From Actinomycetospora sp. (GTDB taxonomy: Bacteria > Actinomycetota > Actinomycetes > Mycobacteriales > Pseudonocardiaceae): a stretch of DNA of 7,577 nt. A program made the position numbers and the translations under genes. Position 1 is the stretch's first letter. The number at the start of each line of letters is the position of its first letter. The notes under the pieces are model-generated. The model was not told the origin of the DNA. It searched no databases and saw nothing but the letters and a program-made list of their open reading frames with translations. This document shows, piece by piece, positions 4,950 through 7,577 of this stretch. The stretch is taken from the NCBI GenBank assembly GCA_025925615.1, contig JAICLN010000208.1:1-7577 (forward strand). The letters run 5' to 3'.

Positions 4950-6149
4950 TCACGACGAGGCCTCTGCGAGGGGGGACGCGGCGGTCATCGGGGTCGGGTA
5001 CGCGAGCTCGGAGAGGGTCCTCGCGGCGGCTCGACGGACCGGGGGAAGCATGCCCAGCCCGCGCAGCGCGAGGTTGCGGATCTGCGCGGCGGGACCGGAC
5101 AGGGTCGCGGCGCGGGTCATGCGGTCGGTCATGCTGACGACCTGGCCGGCCACCGGCCGTCGACTCGCTTCGTATCCGTCCAGTACCCCTGGGTCGCCTC
5201 CGGCAGCGACGGCGGCGAGCCGACTCCCCAGATCGGCGGCGTCCTGGATGCCGGTGTTCATCCCCTGTCCGCCGGCCGGGCTGTGCACGTGCGCGGCGTC
5301 GCCGGCCAGAAAGATCGGGCCCCGCCGGTAGTGCTGTGCCAGGCGGTGGTGCACCCGGAAGCGAGAGCTCCACACCAGGTCCCGCACCACGGTCGCGGAA
5401 TGCGGACCGCGCTCGTCCAACAGCGCGGCGATGTCGTCCGCGTCGGGGTACTCGGGAGCGTCGTCCACGGTGGCGACGACGCGGTGGCGGCCCTGGGGCA
5501 GGGGAGCGACGACGACGAGGCCGTGCGGGGAGAAGAACAGCTCGACCTCATCCGGGGGCAGACCCGAGTCGAGGGCGACGTCGGCCAGCACGAACGACTG
5601 CGGGTAGGCGGATCCGGTGAACTCGATGCCGGCGAGCTCGCGGATCCGCGAGTGCATGCCGTCGGCGCCGACCAGGTAGTCGGCCGTCACCGACCGCGTC
5701 CCGGCGGGCCCGTCGAGTCGGGCGGTCACCCGGCCGTCGGCGCCGATCTCGTACCCGACCAGCTCCTGCCCGCGCAGCACGGCCCCGCCACGGGCCGCCA
5801 CCGCGTCGTGGAGCACCGCTTCCGTGACGTCCTGGGGCACCATCAGCGTGTAGGGGAACCGCGTGGGGAGCCCGCGGAAGTCGATCCGCAGCAGCGTCCG
5901 GTCGCGATCGCGCACCGCGAAGTTCGGGACCACCACCCCGCGCTCGACCAGCGTTCCCGCGACGCCGAGATCGTCCAGGACCTCGAGCGTCCGGGCGTGG
6001 ACCACGGCCGCTCGGGAGAACCGCGCCGGGGCCGCCGCCCGGTCGACGACCAGGTGCGGCACTCCGGCCGCCGCCAACCGGAGGGCCAGGGTGAGGCCCA
6101 CCGGGCCCGCCCCGACGACGAGCACGGAGGTGTTCGAAACGGCGTCCAT
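4950..6149 (-). CDS. FAD-dependent monooxygenase (aromatic hydroxylase / PheA-TfdB type)
   Basis: This 399-residue group A flavoprotein monooxygenase is expected to use NAD(P)H and O2 to hydroxylate an aromatic or polyketide-like substrate in the cytoplasm. All three family fingerprints are present: the dinucleotide fold VVGAGPVGLTLALRLAAAG (GxGxxG at 13-18), the DG motif YLVGADGMHSRIRE (D163-G164) and the GD motif IFLAGDAAHVHSPAGGQGMNTGIQDA (G283-D284). Length matches the 4-hydroxybenzoate-hydroxylase-like core. It lacks the extra C-terminal thioredoxin-like domain of the longer phenol-hydroxylase or rifampicin-monooxygenase-type members. The start is ATG 6149, about eight residues before the first beta strand; GGTGG at 6-7 bases upstream is a modest ribosome site. 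A longer in-frame N-terminus is possible but would span the operator region. It diverges from a TetR gene whose product probably controls it. The substrate is unknown; catabolic, tailoring and antibiotic-inactivating roles are all possible. Confidence 0.93.
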   Translation of the reverse strand: MDAVSNTSVLVVGAGPVGLTLALRLAAAGVPHLVVDRAAAPARFSRAAVVHARTLEVLDDLGVAGTLVERGVVVPNFAVRDRDRTLLRIDFRGLPTRFPYTLMVPQDVTEAVLHDAVAARGGAVLRGQELVGYEIGADGRVTARLDGPAGTRSVTADYLVGADGMHSRIRELAGIEFTGSAYPQSFVLADVALDSGLPPDEVELFFSPHGLVVVAPLPQGRHRVVATVDDAPEYPDADDIAALLDERGPHSATVVRDLVWSSRFRVHHRLAQHYRRGPIFLAGDAAHVHSPAGGQGMNTGIQDAADLGSRLAAVAAGGDPGVLDGYEASRRPVAGQVVSMTDRMTRAATLSGPAAQIRNLALRGLGMLPPVRRAAARTLSELAYPTPMTAASPLAEASS

Positions 6150-6170
6150 GATGTGCCACCCATCGTTGGT

Positions 6171-6182
6171 CAACGCTTGTTG
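6171..6182. promoter_or_regulatory. Operator-like inverted repeat, site 1
   Basis: CAACGCTTGTTG is the core of a longer perfect repeat, GTCAAC-GCTT-GTTGAC (6169-6184). It lies over the predicted transcript start of the monooxygenase gene, about 20 bases upstream of its ATG. It matches site 2 (read on the other strand) at 11 of 12 positions. The likely ligand is the TetR protein encoded next door. Confidence 0.65.
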
Positions 6183-6187
6183 ACAAC

Positions 6188-6217
6188 ACCGTAGCGCTGC
6201 CGCCGAGTGTTTGCCAA
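6188..6217 (-). promoter_or_regulatory. Candidate promoter of the monooxygenase gene
   Basis: On the minus strand, TTGGCA (6212-6217) and TACGGT (6188-6193) are separated by 18 bases, a good -35/-10 pair for the housekeeping sigma factor. Predicted initiation is near 6181, giving a leader of about 32 bases. Site 2 overlaps the -35 and site 1 overlaps the start point. Confidence 0.55.
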
Positions 6218-6226
6218 CAAGTGTTG
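6215..6226. promoter_or_regulatory. Operator-like inverted repeat, site 2
   Basis: CAACA-AG-TGTTG lies directly against the candidate -10 of the tetR gene and overlaps the candidate -35 of the monooxygenase gene. Read on the minus strand it is CAACACTTGTTG, matching site 1 (11 of 12), and the flanking CAA extends the similarity. Its centre is 44 bp from that of site 1. Confidence 0.65.
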
Positions 6227-6232
6227 TAGAGT
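6227..6232 (+). promoter_or_regulatory. Candidate -10 of the tetR gene
   Basis: TAGAGT ends 8 bases before the ATG at 6241, so transcription would begin at or within a base or two of the start codon. No -35 is clear. With no ribosome site present, a leaderless transcript is the likely arrangement. Confidence 0.5.
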
Positions 6233-6240
6233 GCACGGCG

Positions 6241-6810
6241 ATGAGCTTCACCGCGCGGTCCCAGCCCGCCCGGGACGCCGTGCTGGCGGCCGCCCGCCGA
6301 GCCTTCGCCGCCCACGGATACGAGCGCACGACGGTGCGCGCGATCGCCGCGGACGCGGGCGTCGACCCCTCGATGGTGATCCGCTACTACCGGAGCAAGG
6401 ACGACCTGTTCCGGGCCGCCACCGAGATCGACCTCGCCCTGCCCGAGCTGTCCCGGGTGCCGGCGGCCGACCGGGGCGCGGTCCTCGCCCGACGGTTCGT
6501 CGAACTCTGGGACGACCCCACCTCCGGGGAGGTGCTGACCGTGCTCCTGCGCTCCGCCCCGACCAGTGCGGGCGCGGCCGAGCGCATCCGCGACACCTTC
6601 GCCGGTCAGGTCCTGGCGATGGTGCGTCGAGCCGGGTCGGACGCGGACGTCACCGCGCGGGCCGCGGCACTCGGGTCGTTCATGCTGGGCAGCGCGCTGG
6701 CTCGCTACGTCCTCGAGCTGCCTCCGCTGGCGACCGCGTCCGCGGACGAGGTCGTGGCCATCATGGCGCCCGTCATCGACGCCATCCTCGCGCGCGGACC
6801 GGAAGGCTGA
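6241..6810 (+). CDS. TetR/AcrR-family transcriptional regulator
   Basis: This 189-residue protein is a ligand-responsive DNA-binding repressor by family. The N-terminal TetR helix-turn-helix domain occupies about residues 9-58: RDAVLAAARRAFAAHGYERTTVRAIAADAGVDPSMVIRYYRSKDDLF, with the typical turn AGVDPSMVIRYYRSK. The rest (about 60-189) is an all-helical ligand and dimer domain ending in a hydrophobic helix (VVAIMAPVIDAILA). Length is normal. The ATG at 6241 has no Shine-Dalgarno sequence; the -10 hexamer lies just upstream, suggesting leaderless expression. It diverges from the monooxygenase gene across 91 bases that contain two matching inverted repeats, the usual layout for a TetR protein repressing both its own gene and its neighbour. 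Ligand is unknown, probably the monooxygenase substrate or a relative. Confidence 0.93.
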   Translation: MSFTARSQPARDAVLAAARRAFAAHGYERTTVRAIAADAGVDPSMVIRYYRSKDDLFRAATEIDLALPELSRVPAADRGAVLARRFVELWDDPTSGEVLTVLLRSAPTSAGAAERIRDTFAGQVLAMVRRAGSDADVTARAAALGSFMLGSALARYVLELPPLATASADEVVAIMAPVIDAILARGPEG

Positions 6811-6819
6811 CCTCCCGGC

Positions 6820-7218
6820 TCACGGCCGGCCGTCGTAGTCGCGTCGGGCGTCGCGGATGTCGTCGATCCGCCGTTGACCGAAGCGCAGTACCGACCGGCC
6901 GAGCTCGAGCAGCTCCGCGCCGAGCTCGGTCAGCGCGTAGTCGACCCGCACCGGGACCTGGGCGGTGACGGTGCGGGTGACGACTCCGTCGCGCTCGAGC
7001 CGGCGAAGGGTGCGGGTGAGCATCCGTTGGGTCGCGCCCGGCACTGCGCGGGCCAGCTCGGCGTGGCGGCGCGGCCCGTCGGCGAGCGCCTCGAGCACCA
7101 GGGTGGTCCACCGCTCGGCCAGGATCGACAGGATTGCGTGCCCGGGGCAGCCCTCGAGGTCGCGGTTGTGCGCGACGCGGGCGTCGAGCCGCCGTTGCTC
7201 CGCGGTCGTGGTGCTCAT
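6820..7218 (-). CDS. HxlR-family winged-helix transcriptional regulator
   Basis: This 132-residue regulator has the HxlR/DUF24 pattern: Cys24 in EGCPGH, then AILSILAERWTTLVLEALADGPRRHAELARAVPGATQRMLTRTLRRLERDGVVTR (residues 28-82), which is the winged helix, followed by the wing and a TELGAELLEL helix. The single cysteine is at the conserved N-terminal position, which in several characterised family members (for example HypR, YodB, QorR) acts as a redox or electrophile sensor; that role here is inferred. The start ATG 7218 has AGGAG five bases upstream, a strong ribosome site. It diverges from a medium-chain oxidoreductase across 76 bases containing a perfect palindrome. Its stop is only 9 bases from the stop of the converging tetR gene, leaving no room for a normal terminator between them. 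Confidence 0.92.
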   Translation of the reverse strand: MSTTTAEQRRLDARVAHNRDLEGCPGHAILSILAERWTTLVLEALADGPRRHAELARAVPGATQRMLTRTLRRLERDGVVTRTVTAQVPVRVDYALTELGAELLELGRSVLRFGQRRIDDIRDARRDYDGRP

Positions 7219-7240
7219 AGGAACTCCTGGCGGGGGTCAG

Positions 7241-7254
7241 GCACACCGGTGTGC
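7241..7254. promoter_or_regulatory. Perfect 14-bp palindrome, probable HxlR operator
   Basis: GCACACCGGTGTGC is its own reverse complement. It lies 22 bases upstream of the hxlR-type start and 40 bases upstream of the oxidoreductase start, just upstream of where the -35 of the latter would be. The regulator encoded alongside is the natural candidate to bind it. Confidence 0.6.
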
Positions 7255-7281
7255 GCTCTGCTCGGCCGACCGACGGCTGCC

Positions 7282-7287
7282 TAGCGT
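7282..7287 (+). promoter_or_regulatory. Candidate -10 of the oxidoreductase gene
   Basis: TAGCGT ends 7 bases before the GTG at 7295, so the transcript would start at or next to the start codon (leaderless). No strong -35 is visible, and there is no ribosome site before the GTG. Confidence 0.45.
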
Positions 7288-7294
7288 CGTCGCG

Positions 7295-7577
7295 GTGAAG
7301 ACCATTGTGGTGCAGGAGTTCGGGGGTCCGGAAGCGTTGCGGCTCGTCGACCGGGACCCCGGCGTGCCCGGGCCGTCCCAGGTGCTCGTCGACGTGCACA
7401 CCTCGGCGATCAACTGGATCGACGTCTCCGCGCGCGCCGGGCGGCTCACCGCCGCCGGGATGCTGCCGCCGACCGGGGACACCATCGGGGGCCTCGGCCT
7501 GGGGTGGGACGTGGCGGGCACGATCTCCGCCCTCGGCGCCGCAGTGCGTGGGCTCGCGGTGGGGGACGCCGTGATCG
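7295..7577 (+). CDS. Medium-chain NAD(P)-dependent oxidoreductase, quinone/zinc-type alcohol dehydrogenase-like (N-terminal part)
   Basis: The frame is open to the right edge, with 94 residues visible. The GroES-like N-terminal domain of the medium-chain dehydrogenase/reductase superfamily is recognisable: MKTIVVQEFGGPEALRLVD, then PGPSQVLVDVHTSAINWIDVSARAG, and LGWDVAGTISALGAAVRGLAVGDAVI, the GxDxAGxVxxxGxxVxGxxVGDxV hallmark. The catalytic zinc ligands of true alcohol dehydrogenases are not evident at the usual N-terminal place (SAINWIDVSARAG where GxCxxD would be), which favours a quinone oxidoreductase-like or enoyl-reductase-like member. The Rossmann domain is outside the window. The GTG start fixes the family N-terminus; TAGCGT just upstream suggests a leaderless transcript. 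It diverges from an HxlR regulator, a common pairing for quinone and aldehyde stress reductases. Confidence 0.88.
   Translation, partial: MKTIVVQEFGGPEALRLVDRDPGVPGPSQVLVDVHTSAINWIDVSARAGRLTAAGMLPPTGDTIGGLGLGWDVAGTISALGAAVRGLAVGDAVI

Noticed and set aside
4712..5137. Plus-strand frame starting in the intergenic gap and entering the monooxygenase complement
   Set aside because: TTG start without a ribosome site, low-complexity basic product, and overlap with a strongly supported gene.
4797..6194. Plus-strand 465-codon frame opposite the monooxygenase
   Set aside because: It mirrors the real gene's codon pattern and is His/Arg/Gly-rich with no motifs, whereas the minus strand has all three flavoprotein fingerprints.
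6822..6833. Perfect palindrome ACGGCCGGCCGT as a shared terminator for tetR and hxlR-type genes
   Set aside because: It has no loop and no U-tract and lies inside the HxlR coding end; such G/C palindromes arise often by chance at this base composition.
6773..7399. Minus-strand Arg-rich frame across the HxlR gene and the oxidoreductase start
   Set aside because: It is a shifted frame of the HxlR gene without conserved sequence.

Overview
The window is GC-rich throughout. Its codons prefer G or C at the third position, some starts are GTG, and it carries an SsgB-type developmental cell-division regulator and an ECF sigma/RskA anti-sigma pair. These point to a chromosomal segment of a high-GC actinomycete. 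A Pseudonocardiales-like sporulating or mycelial genus is my best guess, but nothing here fixes the genus. There is no phage, transposon, CRISPR or secretion locus, and most of the window reads as ordinary core chromosome.

Left part (1-1388): the 5' end of a minus-strand gene encoding a Gly/Pro-rich protein with a decapeptide repeat runs off the left edge. A 328-base gap follows, then a plus-strand exported or membrane-anchored SGNH/GDSL hydrolase. The hydrolase converges on a minus-strand tRNA operon, tRNA-Gly(GCC) - tRNA-Cys(GCA) - tRNA-Val(GAC), which ends in a strong hairpin between the two.

Middle (1656-4671): an ssgB-like gene on the minus strand lies upstream of the tRNA operon and is transcribed in the same direction. 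Diverging from it is a plus-strand series: an ECF sigma factor, its RskA-type anti-sigma factor (4-base overlap), a PGPGW-family membrane protein and tRNA-Val(CAC). The second tRNA-Val has its own hairpin terminator, whose outer stem and flank resemble those of the first tRNA-Val. The two tRNA-Val units therefore form an inverted, paralogous pair around the ssgB/sigma block.

Right part (4672-7577): after a gene-free stretch that begins with a patch of about 50% GC come two small regulator-enzyme modules. The first is a FAD-dependent aromatic-hydroxylase-like monooxygenase (minus) diverging from a TetR regulator (plus), with a matching pair of 12-bp inverted repeats placed on both candidate promoters. 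The second is an HxlR-family regulator (minus) diverging from a medium-chain (quinone/zinc-type) oxidoreductase (plus, cut by the right edge), with a perfect 14-bp palindrome between them. The two regulator genes converge with only 9 bases between their stop codons. By inference the two modules sense and detoxify or modify small aromatic, quinone or other electrophilic compounds; the substrates cannot be read from the sequence.
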